DNA of 64,000 nt from Bacteroidota bacterium. GTDB lineage: Bacteria > Bacteroidota > Bacteroidia > UKL13-3. A model generated the notes under the pieces. It had not been told where the DNA came from and did not search any database. It saw only the letters and a list, made by a program, of their open reading frames with translations. Position 1 is the stretch's first letter. Each line of letters opens with the position of its first letter. The stretch is taken from contig JAIYCU010000044.1 in assembly GCA_027487835.1 (NCBI GenBank), positions 62,001 to 126,000 on the forward strand, written 5' to 3'. This document shows positions 9,035 through 17,707 of this stretch, one piece after another. A program made the position numbers and the translations under genes.

Positions 9035-9794
9035 TTTTGTAGAATTGAATTTTAAAATTCTTTTTTCTTTTTATGAGGTTTTTTGTGCCGATAATGTTTC
9101 CTAAATAAAAGGCAGTACCCATCACAGCATTTGTCCAAGCAAATACAGAGCGAATCCCATATTGATTAAATGCATAAAAACTAAGATAGGTGTGTGCACT
9201 CACAACAAATAATTGGCTGAAGCCTTGCATATATTCTCTAAGAAGAAGTTTGCCACTACCTGGCAAAATAGCTGCTGCTGTCATGTATTTAGTAGGATTA
9301 ATATCTGCGGCTTGTTGCATGTTTTTTAACACTCCTAAATAATAATTGCTATCTATGCTTGAACCTAAACTTTGAATGATGCCATAACAAGAGTCATATT
9401 TTTCTAATAATAGGAGGGTTCGAATTTTTAAATCTGCATCTAGAAGTTCCATTTTAGGGATTAATAAATGAGCAGAATCTTGTGTTAAACAAATGGCTGC
9501 TACTTGTTCTAAAAGAACAGTGGAAATAGTTTGCTTTTCCAGAAGAGAAGTGATAGTGGTAAATAGTAATTCATTATTATTAATGGCATAAAGACAATGC
9601 AGGTATAATGGCAAAATAGAATCAAAATGGTTATTGCTTAAGTGCGGTTCAAGGGCTTCAATTGCCAATGCATATTCATGCTCACAAATTAGTTGTTTGG
9701 CAAATTGATAGGAGTGTATTTTGTCAAAAATATCTTGTGCCATCGCTGGCATAAAGGAGAATATTAGTAAAAATGGAAAAAGGATTTTTCTCAT
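8985..9794 (-). CDS. Exported helical-repeat membrane protein, relative of its neighbour
   Basis: 269 residues. Signal peptide to about residue 19 (AMAQ). Helical-repeat region about 25-165 with a YALAIEAL repeat. AAILPGSGKLLLREY near 175 is followed by two hydrophobic segments (about 188-230) and a basic end (KRKKNFKIQFYKN). Domain order matches the 286-residue protein encoded just downstream, whose start lies 50 nt inside this gene. It overlaps the YidD-like gene upstream by 4 nt (9791-9794). The three genes form a tight unit. No known function; a role in the envelope is inferred from the signal and membrane parts. Confidence 0.7.
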   Translation of the reverse strand: MRKILFPFLLIFSFMPAMAQDIFDKIHSYQFAKQLICEHEYALAIEALEPHLSNNHFDSILPLYLHCLYAINNNELLFTTITSLLEKQTISTVLLEQVAAICLTQDSAHLLIPKMELLDADLKIRTLLLLEKYDSCYGIIQSLGSSIDSNYYLGVLKNMQQAADINPTKYMTAAAILPGSGKLLLREYMQGFSQLFVVSAHTYLSFYAFNQYGIRSVFAWTNAVMGTAFYLGNIIGTKNLIKRKKNFKIQFYKNELKKNLYTSYFSVAC

Positions 9795-10150
9795 GGAAGG
9801 TCAATTGCTTTTCCTTGTGCATTAAAAAAATGGTCTTCAAAGTGTCCATTGCACCTAATAAGTCTGTCAGTAGTGAGAATTATTCCAAGAAATAGATGAT
9901 GTTTTATAATGGCTAGTTTAGCATAATGCGAACAAGAAGGCGCAAATTGGCAGGAAGACCCATCTTGAGATGAAACATATCTTTTGTAGAATCCATGAAG
10001 ACCGCTGTATGTATTTTGGAATTGAACCGATTTATTAGGCAAGTGAATTAAATTGCTTTTGAGCGTAATCGCTTGGCTCAAACCAATCCATGGAAAGCCA
10101 ATTAAAACTATGTTAACAAAAATTAATTTAGAAAAAAATCTAATAATCAT
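9791..10150 (-). CDS. yidD: YidD-like membrane protein insertion efficiency factor with signal-like N-terminus
   Basis: About 119 residues from the ATG at 10150. A longer reading from 10180 would leave 3 nt to the divergent gene and is less likely. After a hydrophobic segment (about 5-25) comes the YidD core: GFYKRYVSS, then SSCQFAPSCSHYAKLAI with the paired cysteines of the family, then LTTDRLIRCNG with the conserved arginines and cysteine. Known YidD proteins are small membrane-associated proteins near yidC, rpmH and rnpA that assist membrane protein insertion. Here none of those genes is nearby and the partners are two exported helical-repeat proteins, so this is probably a specialised copy rather than the housekeeping one. 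Confidence 0.75.
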   Translation of the reverse strand: MIIRFFSKLIFVNIVLIGFPWIGLSQAITLKSNLIHLPNKSVQFQNTYSGLHGFYKRYVSSQDGSSCQFAPSCSHYAKLAIIKHHLFLGIILTTDRLIRCNGHFEDHFFNAQGKAIDLP

Positions 10151-10183
10151 ATTTTGCAATATAATTACATTTAAAACCAAAGC

Positions 10184-11848
10184 ATGAAAAAATTACTTTT
10201 ACTAATTGTTATCTCCTTTTCCTTTATAAAATTACAGGCGCAAGATCAAGACCGAATAGAGTTTGATATTGATAATATAACTTATGCTGAATTTAAGTTG
10301 GTGCCAATTGGTTCAGATGGGGCGATAGTTATTTATTACGCAAAAGGTGAAGATAAGAAAGCAGTTCCTAGCTATAACATGAAAAAAATTGATGTTAATT
10401 TTAAGCAAACTGGGAAGGGTGTTATTATTCCGCAAGCAGGGGAGCGATTAGCAGAGGTAGTAACAGATAATGCAAATGTATATGCACTATTTATGAGTGG
10501 TATTACGAAGCATTACTCAATAGTTAAAATTGATAAAGCTACTCTTAAAACTACTGTTTATCGCGAGAATAATGAAAAGTACATGCAATTTGATGCAATG
10601 GAAACGCTGAATGGTCAGGTAAATTTAAGTGTTAAACTTGTGCCAAATCCTACTACTGAAATGCTTATTGGATGTATTTCTATGCCCCTATGTTTTATAC
10701 CCTATTTGTTGTACAAGCCAAAATTTTATTTAAACGTACACGCTGTTGATTTTAATAAAAAAACAGCTACAAAAAAGGAACTTACTTTAGCTGGGGGTAA
10801 AAAATTAAGATTGAATTATCTTGATTTCACTAAAAATGATTCACTAGGCGTTTTTGACGTTATGTATAGCATTTCAAGTAATAAAGTTGAAGATAAACGT
10901 GTAGTTATCCGTGAAATAAACAAAGGAAATGCAAGTAAGGAGAAAGTAATTAAGCTGCCCAATGGAAAAGATGTTTACAGCGGAAGGGTATTTAGTTTGT
11001 CTGCAACAGAAAAATTAGTTTTCGGTCAATTTAAAGTAAATACAAAAGGGAAAAGTAGCAAAGAAAGAAAGGCTGCAAAAACCCAAGCCCCTGGAGGCTT
11101 TTTTATTACAATTGTTGAAAATGATAAACAGACTTTCACTAAACTTACTCCATTTAGCACCTTTAAAAATTTTACCATGAGCATCCCAAGTGCTAGTAAA
11201 TCAAAGAAAGAATCTAAAGGGAAATCAAAAACAAAAGCAAAAAGAGATAGAATGCTTCAATCCATTCTCTCTTTTGCCTTTCATAATGTAATTGTTAGAG
11301 ATGATGAAATTATAATTGTTGCAGAGCCTTATTACCCAACTTATCATACAGAGTACCGTGTTGTATATGTTAATGGTAAACCCACTACACAAGCTGTAAC
11401 TGTTTTTGATGGATATAGATTTTTAGGTGTTGTGGTAATTGCCTATGATTTAGAAGGGAATTTTAAATGGGAGAATGGGTTCAAAATTGCTAATGGCCCA
11501 CTTTCTTTCTCTACTAAATGCAAATTCGATTATTATGAAGTGGAAGACGATGGATTTAAAATTGTTTACAATGCAATGGGTAAAATTTACTCAAAAATAA
11601 TTTACAACGACAAAGTAGCTGACGAAGTAGAATTAACTAAAGTTTCAACTAAGACGACGGATAAAAAAGTAGTTAACTACGGATCGAGGGTTACTGAAAT
11701 GAGCGGCACAGATTATTGGTATGATAATTATTACCTAGCTTTCGGCATTCAAACCATTACGGCCGATAAAAAAGCTGCTAAGAAAAATGAAGACGATAAA
11801 AAGAAGCGTAAAGTGTTTTACCTAAATAGAATCGAGATTGAAAACTAA
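10184..11848 (+). CDS. Exported protein of unknown function
   Basis: 554 residues. Signal peptide MKKLLLLIVISFSFIKLQAQ, cleaved after about residue 20. The rest reads as a mostly beta-structured secreted protein with short hydrophobic segment near 165-180 (CISMPLCFIPYLLY) and two lysine-rich patches (around 295-310 and 340-360). A propeller-like or WD-like repeat cannot be made out with confidence. I do not recognise a family. It is the first of three overlapping plus-strand genes: the stop overlaps the TTG start of the M48 peptidase gene. It is divergent from the YidD-like gene with about 33 nt between starts, so at least one promoter must overlap coding sequence. Confidence 0.7.
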   Translation: MKKLLLLIVISFSFIKLQAQDQDRIEFDIDNITYAEFKLVPIGSDGAIVIYYAKGEDKKAVPSYNMKKIDVNFKQTGKGVIIPQAGERLAEVVTDNANVYALFMSGITKHYSIVKIDKATLKTTVYRENNEKYMQFDAMETLNGQVNLSVKLVPNPTTEMLIGCISMPLCFIPYLLYKPKFYLNVHAVDFNKKTATKKELTLAGGKKLRLNYLDFTKNDSLGVFDVMYSISSNKVEDKRVVIREINKGNASKEKVIKLPNGKDVYSGRVFSLSATEKLVFGQFKVNTKGKSSKERKAAKTQAPGGFFITIVENDKQTFTKLTPFSTFKNFTMSIPSASKSKKESKGKSKTKAKRDRMLQSILSFAFHNVIVRDDEIIIVAEPYYPTYHTEYRVVYVNGKPTTQAVTVFDGYRFLGVVVIAYDLEGNFKWENGFKIANGPLSFSTKCKFDYYEVEDDGFKIVYNAMGKIYSKIIYNDKVADEVELTKVSTKTTDKKVVNYGSRVTEMSGTDYWYDNYYLAFGIQTITADKKAAKKNEDDKKKRKVFYLNRIEIEN

Positions 11849-14093
11849 TTTATTAAGCCTGGCTTGGCTTTGTCTCATCCCATTCTTACTGAATGCACAA
11901 ACATATAAGCATTATTTTAAGGCAACTTACCCTTTAGGAAATGAGTTTACAAATAGAGCTAGTATTTTAGAAAACATAGAGGTTGAAAAGCCAATAAAAA
12001 GCACCAAGGTTGATTACAAAGTTTTTAAAGAATCTAATGATTACTTTATTGATCGCTTCCTAAATTCGGGAAAAGTAATTGCCTACAGTAAAGCCAATCT
12101 TTACTTAGATAGGGTAGCCGATAAGTTGTTGCAAAACGACCCAGCCCTTAGGGCAAAAGTTAAGTTTTACTTTGTATATACAACTGAGGTGAATGCTTTT
12201 ACGTTTACCAATGGGATGATTTTTGTGAACATTGGACTTTTGGCTCGCTTAGATAATGAAGCCCAATTGGCATTTATAATGGCCCATGAAATAGCTCATT
12301 ATAAAAAGAAGCATGCCTTTGAACGTTATAAGTTTAGAACAGAGTCGGAAGTGAAGGAAATAGACGAAGAGGAGTTTCTGGAAGTGGTGTTAAGTAAGTT
12401 CTCTAAAGACCAAGAGTTTGAAGCTGACAAGATTGGTTTTGAGATTTATAAAAACTCAGGATATTATTTAAACGAATCGGTTCAGACATTTGAGATTTTA
12501 AAGTTTGCTGAATATCCAGTTGAAAATTTAAGAATTGAAAAGAATGTGTTTGAAGGGCAGTTTTTAAAAATCCCTCAAGGCTTTTATTCCGACTCTAGCT
12601 ACCAAGCGGTTTTTAATGAGAATGATACTTCCCTTACACATCCTAGCAGTGTAAAACGCCAAGAGGCTTTAAGGGCGCAAATTGCGGCAACACCTGCCGC
12701 ACCAACTGGAAAATTTTTAGTGAATGAACAAATGTTTTATGAACTAAAACTTGCTTCTCAATTTGCTTTAAGTGAGATTTATATCAATGAGAGAGATTTT
12801 ATTAGTTCCTTGTATAATACCGAACGACTTTTACTAAAGTATCCTGCAAATGAAACGCTATTAGAGCAAAAAGTTCAAGCCTTATATTTTCTAGTTGCCA
12901 ATATTAATTTTGGTTCTAAAAGTTCAGTCATTAGAAGACCTCAGAAGATTCAAGGCGAAATAAAAAAGTTTCATCAACTCTTTAAGAACTTGAGTAAAAA
13001 AGAAGCAAATACGCTTGCTTTAAGGTTGGTTTGGGATATTTATTTAAAATACCCATCGGATGTAATCATAAAAGAATTTACTAAAAAGGTTACCAAGCAC
13101 TTTATTATTTCAGTGGGCAAAGACCTCAGTATTTTTGAAAAAAGAGAAGCTTATAACCAATATCTAATTGATTCTGTTTATTCATTAAAAGTTGAATTAG
13201 ATAAACAAGTGAAAAGGGCAAGTACCAAAAATAGCTCTAGCGCAGTGGTTAAAAAGACTCAAAAGGTTGGGAAAGACTTTTTTGTGAAGTATGCAATTCC
13301 TGATTTAATCGAGAACCAAGAGTTTAAGTCAGTTTTCAATGAATTAGTGAAAGAAGTTGAAAACGAAGCTGTAATGCTTGAAGAGGAAGAATCAGAACTT
13401 TTAGAAAATGAAAACGGAGCATCAAGTGGAAGTTCAACCACTCGAAAGGCTAAGAAAAAGAAATCTTCAAAGAAGTTAGTGAATGAAGGAAAGCCAGTAG
13501 TGCAATTAGATAAATTACTTGTTATTGAAATTAGCAATATAAACCTCGACTTATCATCGGGCAATCCAGTTAAGTTTTTCGCTATTAAGAACAAGCAAAA
13601 GGAATTAGTTAATACCATTCAAACCTGTGCGAAAATGAATGGTATTGAATTGGTGGTTTTTAATCCAGGGGATTTGGCTGAAAATGATACTGCTTTCTTT
13701 AATGATAGAAGTGTTTTAGAGAATTGGAAAGGTACTTGTGTAGCTAATAATTTAAATGAAATGCTACCTTCCAACTATCTAGAGGTTTCAGATATCTGTG
13801 AAAAGTATGGAACACGCTATGTTACTTTTATAAATACGCAAACCATCATTATTCCAGAAAATCAGTCATACTATTTTCTAAATATGCTTTACACTGCCTA
13901 TAACCCTCCATTATTTGTAGTGGCAATGGTTGCTGTTTTTAGAAATAGAAGATATAGCGCCCTACAAATGCCAATTTATGATATTATGACGGGTAAATTG
14001 GTAAGCGACTTTGCCTTTGAATACGATGTGCCAGATCATTCTGATTTTATGAAGGCTGAATTTTATTCTATTTTTAATACCATTCGGAAATGA
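11838..14093 (+). CDS. Exported M48-family zinc metallopeptidase with long C-terminal region
   Basis: 751 residues from a TTG start that overlaps the previous gene by 11 nt. The start is supported because a signal peptide (MKTNLLSLAW to LLNAQ, residue 21) begins exactly there. The M48 catalytic domain covers about 75-270: zinc motif HEIAH (150-154) and third ligand Glu195 in FEADKIG. Downstream (about 300-450) is a helical, TPR-like part, then an acidic Ser/Lys-rich linker (about 500-535), then a 200-residue C-terminal domain that I do not recognise. M48 proteases such as BepA act in envelope quality control; the same role here is inferred. Ends in an ATGA overlap with the next gene. Confidence 0.85.
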   Translation: MKTNLLSLAWLCLIPFLLNAQTYKHYFKATYPLGNEFTNRASILENIEVEKPIKSTKVDYKVFKESNDYFIDRFLNSGKVIAYSKANLYLDRVADKLLQNDPALRAKVKFYFVYTTEVNAFTFTNGMIFVNIGLLARLDNEAQLAFIMAHEIAHYKKKHAFERYKFRTESEVKEIDEEEFLEVVLSKFSKDQEFEADKIGFEIYKNSGYYLNESVQTFEILKFAEYPVENLRIEKNVFEGQFLKIPQGFYSDSSYQAVFNENDTSLTHPSSVKRQEALRAQIAATPAAPTGKFLVNEQMFYELKLASQFALSEIYINERDFISSLYNTERLLLKYPANETLLEQKVQALYFLVANINFGSKSSVIRRPQKIQGEIKKFHQLFKNLSKKEANTLALRLVWDIYLKYPSDVIIKEFTKKVTKHFIISVGKDLSIFEKREAYNQYLIDSVYSLKVELDKQVKRASTKNSSSAVVKKTQKVGKDFFVKYAIPDLIENQEFKSVFNELVKEVENEAVMLEEEESELLENENGASSGSSTTRKAKKKKSSKKLVNEGKPVVQLDKLLVIEISNINLDLSSGNPVKFFAIKNKQKELVNTIQTCAKMNGIELVVFNPGDLAENDTAFFNDRSVLENWKGTCVANNLNEMLPSNYLEVSDICEKYGTRYVTFINTQTIIIPENQSYYFLNMLYTAYNPPLFVVAMVAVFRNRRYSALQMPIYDIMTGKLVSDFAFEYDVPDHSDFMKAEFYSIFNTIRK

Positions 14094-14812
14094 AATTAAC
14101 TGATAAAATTTTACTAACTTTTCTATTTATTACATACTGCTATGCAGTTGCTAACGCGCAGCGGGTTTCAGGTTATTTAGGAAAGCGCACTTTTGTTGGA
14201 ACTTCAATTGTATATATCCCAAATGTCTTTCGCTTTGGTAATTCTTCAGCTGGTATTGATTACAGAAATATCAGTAAATTTTACATGCTCAATTCTTTAA
14301 AATATGGATTGAGTGTTGGATATGCCTTAAACAATGATAAATCTTTGATAGTTGATTTGGATTATCAAAGACTTGGACTCTTAGATAATACGGCTTCTGA
14401 AATACGAGGTTCCTATGATCCTCTTGACTTTTTGTATGCAAGAAGCACTGCAATTGGCCTTAAGGTGAAAGTACAAAATTCGGTTCAGTTTTGCGCACCT
14501 ATTGGTGCCTATAAAGGTCTATCATTTGGTTTACACCAATACAATAACTCTTACTTAAATACACAAAAGGAGGAGAAATATTTCTCGCCAGTTTATGATG
14601 CTTCAATTGGATTTACTGGAGGTGTTAGAAGGGTATATAAAGATAAATTTATGCTAGACTTAGGTGTAGACTTGAATTTACACATACGTTTAATTGGCTC
14701 TATGCTTATGGCCGATGACGACATCGAGAAAATAGCTAAGAAATATGCAATCAGGAAAAATGGATATAATAATATCCTATCCTGCAAAGCCGCTCTTTAT
14801 TATCTCTTGTAA
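14090..14812 (+). CDS. Small outer-membrane beta-barrel-like protein
   Basis: 240 residues. Signal peptide to about 23 (VANAQ). The rest alternates polar and hydrophobic residues with many aromatic girdle residues and glycine turns, the look of an 8-10 strand barrel; it ends AALYYLL. No family is recognised. The ATG overlaps the TGA of the M48 gene (ATGA), which implies translational coupling. It is the last gene of the three-gene unit and ends just before a bidirectional terminator. Confidence 0.7.
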   Translation: MKLTDKILLTFLFITYCYAVANAQRVSGYLGKRTFVGTSIVYIPNVFRFGNSSAGIDYRNISKFYMLNSLKYGLSVGYALNNDKSLIVDLDYQRLGLLDNTASEIRGSYDPLDFLYARSTAIGLKVKVQNSVQFCAPIGAYKGLSFGLHQYNNSYLNTQKEEKYFSPVYDASIGFTGGVRRVYKDKFMLDLGVDLNLHIRLIGSMLMADDDIEKIAKKYAIRKNGYNNILSCKAALYYLL

Positions 14813-14826
14813 GAGAAACTTAACAT

Positions 14827-14860
14827 AGAAAGAAGTAGGAACTATCGCCTACTTCTTTCT
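14827..14860. terminator. Bidirectional terminator shared with the msrA 3' end
   Basis: A perfect 13-bp stem (AGAAAGAAGTAGG at 14827-14839 with its complement at 14848-14860) around an 8-nt loop, between convergent genes. The right arm contains the last codons and TAG stop of msrA. The T-tracts are short, so efficiency is uncertain. Confidence 0.65.
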
Positions 14861-15514
14861 AAATTGTTCGCCAAATACCTTTTCAAACTTCTCTAACTTA
14901 GGTGCAATTACAAATTGGCAATAGCTTTGACCGCTGTTTTGGTTATAATAATTTTGGTGATAATCCTCTGCCGGATAATAGTTCTGTAAGGCAGTAATTT
15001 CTGTAACAATTGGATTGCCAAATGCGCCACTTTTATCTAAGTCGGCTTTTAATTTTTCTGCACTGGTTTTCTGCCCTTCACTGGTATAAAAAATAGCTGA
15101 ACGATATTGCGTACCTGCATCGGCACCTTGCCTATTTAAAGTTGTTGGGTCATGTGTTTGCCAAAAAACAGATAATAAGGTTTCATAGCTCACTTTATTT
15201 GGGTCAAAACTAATTTTGCAAACTTCTGCATGACCGGTTAACCCACTGCAAATTTCTCTGTAAGTTGGGTTTTTGATACTTCCACCACTGTATCCAGATT
15301 CTACTTTTATAACACCTGGTACCCTTTGAAAAACGGCTTCTACGCACCAAAAACAACCCGCGCCAAAAATGGCTTGTTCAATGTTTACTGTACTATCCAT
15401 GTTTTTTTGTTCTTTAGTTTCTTGTTCGTTTGTTTGTGTTTTCTGTTTGGTTTGAGCCTCACAAGAACTCATTGCAAAGGCAAATCCTGCCAATAAAATT
15501 AATATTTTTTTCAT
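14849..15514 (-). CDS. msrA: Peptide methionine sulfoxide reductase A, lipoprotein form
   Basis: 221 residues. It reduces methionine-S-sulfoxide in proteins. The signature GCFWC (53-57) holds the catalytic Cys54. GYSGG and TGHAEVCKI follow, as in MsrA. The extra N-terminal part is a lipoprotein signal with lipobox cysteine at 18 (MSSC) and a Lys/Gln/Glu-rich linker (21-40), so the enzyme is probably anchored in the envelope rather than cytosolic. Start is 28 nt downstream of the photolyase gene, and both may respond to oxidative or light stress (inference). No msrB is present here. Confidence 0.94.
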   Translation of the reverse strand: MKKILILLAGFAFAMSSCEAQTKQKTQTNEQETKEQKNMDSTVNIEQAIFGAGCFWCVEAVFQRVPGVIKVESGYSGGSIKNPTYREICSGLTGHAEVCKISFDPNKVSYETLLSVFWQTHDPTTLNRQGADAGTQYRSAIFYTSEGQKTSAEKLKADLDKSGAFGNPIVTEITALQNYYPAEDYHQNYYNQNSGQSYCQFVIAPKLEKFEKVFGEQFRKK

Positions 15515-15542
15515 GTTGTGCTGATTGTCTATTTCATTGGTG

Positions 15543-17075
15543 CTATAAAGCTTCTATTCCTGACAAATATTTTTCTGCTTGTTCCATCAATTCTTTTTTG
15601 TTGTTATCACTCATTTTGTTGAGCGTAACGTACATCATTCCTATACGTGGATTTTTCTCGAGTAGGGGTCGGTTAACTTCGTAAAATCGCCAATACAAAC
15701 TATTAAATGGACAAGATTTTTCTCCTGTTTTTTTTGCGGCTTCATAAAAACAACTGCCACAATAATTACTCATTTTGTGAATATAGTTTGCAGAGCTCAC
15801 ATAAGGCTTCGAGCCAACAATTCCGCCGTCTGCAAACTGGCTCATGCCACGTGTATTGGTGATTTCTACCCATTCTATGGCATCAATATATATGCCTAGA
15901 TACCATGCATCTATTTCATCTGGATGAATCCCAGCAAGTAAGGCAAAATTCCCAGTTACCATTAAGCGTTGAATGTGATGCGCATAAGCATAAGATAGCG
16001 ATTGTTCGATGCTTTTAGCGAGGCAATTCATTTTGGTTTTTCCAGTCCAATACCACTTTGGTAAAGTACGCTCATGACCAAAGTAATTTAGCTTGGCAAA
16101 GCCAGGCATCTTCCACCAATAAATCCCACGCATATATTCACGCCAGCCAGCAATTTGCCTAATAAAACCTTCTACCTGCGCAAGACTAATCAAATCTGGA
16201 AATTTATAAAATGCTTCAATTGCTGCCTCAATTACTTCTTTAGGGTGCAGCATTTTAGTGTTTAAGGCAAACGACAGGCGTGAATGAAATAGCCAAGGTT
16301 CTTTTGGGTCCATGGCGTCTTGAAAGCTTCCAAAATAGGGGAGAGATGTCTTGTAAAAATATTCGAGTACTGCTAGACTTTGTTGTCTATTAATAGGCCA
16401 TACAAATTCCTTTTCTTCAATGCTGCCAATAAAATGGCACCCACATGCTAAAACCTCTTGATATATTTCGCTAACATTATTTATTACAGGAAAATCTTTT
16501 AGGGTAGCCGGTGTGCCATTCCATTTCTTTCTGTTGTCGTGGTCAAAATTCCACTTGCCACCCAAGGGCTCATCGCCTGCCATTAAAAAGCCATATTGCT
16601 TGCGCACCTTGCGGTAAAAGCTTTCCATTAGCACCTGCTTTTTACCCTCAAACAATTGCTTTAAATAGTTTTGTTCAACTAAGAAATGTTCCGACCCATA
16701 TACTTGACTACTAATCGGAAGTTTGCCGCAAATTTCTTTTAATTGTTCTGCCAATCGATACTCATCTGGTTCTTGGTATTCAAATTGTGTAAATGACTGC
16801 TTTTCGATTAACTCTGTTAGGTTCGAACCTAAATCTTGTGTATTGGCTGCATCATTAATACGTAAATAGATTACCTGGTGTCCATGGGCTTTTAAGCTTG
16901 CCGCCATGCTTCGCGTAGCCGCGAAAAAGCCAACTATTTTTTGAACATGATGCTGCGCATAATCAGTCTCTTGACGCATTTCAAAAAGGCAATAGCAAAC
17001 ATTATCTTGACATTCGTTAAACCAACTGTGCTTTAAATTGAGCTGGTCTCCTAATAGTAATCGCAATGTTTTCAT
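15543..17075 (-). CDS. Iron-sulfur (6-4) photolyase of the FeS-BCP/PhrB class
   Basis: 510 residues. Start MKTLRLLLGDQLN is typical of bacterial cryptochromes and (6-4) photolyases with a 4Fe-4S cluster (FeS-BCP; A. fabrum PhrB is the model). The four cluster cysteines are present at 351, 439, 442 and 455, one off from PhrB's 350, 438, 441 and 454. The N-terminal Rossmann domain (1-130) would hold 6,7-dimethyl-8-ribityllumazine; the FAD-binding helical domain runs from about 230 to the end (GWREYMRGIYW and GNFALLAGIHPDEI are conserved). Family role: light-driven repair of (6-4) photoproducts. It lies 10 nt after the flavin reductase gene and next to an SDR gene, a recurring company for this class. 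Confidence 0.92.
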   Translation of the reverse strand: MKTLRLLLGDQLNLKHSWFNECQDNVCYCLFEMRQETDYAQHHVQKIVGFFAATRSMAASLKAHGHQVIYLRINDAANTQDLGSNLTELIEKQSFTQFEYQEPDEYRLAEQLKEICGKLPISSQVYGSEHFLVEQNYLKQLFEGKKQVLMESFYRKVRKQYGFLMAGDEPLGGKWNFDHDNRKKWNGTPATLKDFPVINNVSEIYQEVLACGCHFIGSIEEKEFVWPINRQQSLAVLEYFYKTSLPYFGSFQDAMDPKEPWLFHSRLSFALNTKMLHPKEVIEAAIEAFYKFPDLISLAQVEGFIRQIAGWREYMRGIYWWKMPGFAKLNYFGHERTLPKWYWTGKTKMNCLAKSIEQSLSYAYAHHIQRLMVTGNFALLAGIHPDEIDAWYLGIYIDAIEWVEITNTRGMSQFADGGIVGSKPYVSSANYIHKMSNYCGSCFYEAAKKTGEKSCPFNSLYWRFYEVNRPLLEKNPRIGMMYVTLNKMSDNNKKELMEQAEKYLSGIEAL

Positions 17076-17085
17076 GCCTGTTTAT

Positions 17086-17706
17086 TTAGCCGTTATGTGG
17101 CTTTGCATAGGGCAATCTATCTACAAAGTTGGCAGAATAATAAGATTCTAAACCTTGCACTAAAATGGTATTGGCCTTTGCTATTTCTATAAAACCTTCT
17201 TCATCTATAATTCCTGGGGCAAGGTATATTTCTTTAATCCTACCCACTAGCAATAAAGTATCATTGGAAGTTATTTTTACTTCTTCTTCTAAGGTGAGTC
17301 CAATTTGAATGGGGCTTTCACCTACAAAAGGTGCAATTATATTTCCTTTAAACACTGGGGTAAATCCACACGCCTCAAATTCGCTCGTGGCTCTATCATA
17401 CCTTGCAGAAGTTTGATGGCCATTTTTATAGAGTTTTATTGGGATATGATTAATTGTAAAATGCCCATTGGCCTTGATGTTTTCATATGTGTGTTTTTCT
17501 ACACTTACTGGCCTTTGAATAATCCCCATTAAAGGCGGGTTTGCCCCAATATGAACAACATTAGAATACAAGGCAAGGTTGTGCTGATTATTATCATTTG
17601 TTGTGCCAAGTAACAAAGCAGATTTAAATCCACTTAACCCATTGATTAAATTGGTTCTTTGTTGTTTGTCGAGCGTTGCAATTTCTATGGCATCAAGTGC
17701 TATCAT
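17086..17706 (-). CDS. Flavin reductase-like FMN-binding split-barrel protein
   Basis: About 206 residues from the ATG at 17706, one base after the TAA of the SDR gene. An ATG 11 codons further upstream (17739) would overlap the SDR gene by 32 nt and is less likely. Sequence fits the flavin reductase-like split barrel: GFKSALLLGT, NVVHIGANPPLMGIIQRP and TYENIKANGHFTINHIP. Such proteins bind FMN and often reduce free flavin with NAD(P)H. It sits between the SDR gene and the FeS photolyase gene, so a role in supplying reduced flavin or in making or recycling a photolyase cofactor is a reasonable guess, not shown. Confidence 0.85.
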   Translation of the reverse strand: MIALDAIEIATLDKQQRTNLINGLSGFKSALLLGTTNDNNQHNLALYSNVVHIGANPPLMGIIQRPVSVEKHTYENIKANGHFTINHIPIKLYKNGHQTSARYDRATSEFEACGFTPVFKGNIIAPFVGESPIQIGLTLEEEVKITSNDTLLLVGRIKEIYLAPGIIDEEGFIEIAKANTILVQGLESYYSANFVDRLPYAKPHNG

Positions 17707-17707
17707 T

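Noticed and set aside
14827-14860. Regulatory hairpin or small RNA at the msrA end
   Set aside because: A bidirectional terminator explains the hairpin between convergent genes.
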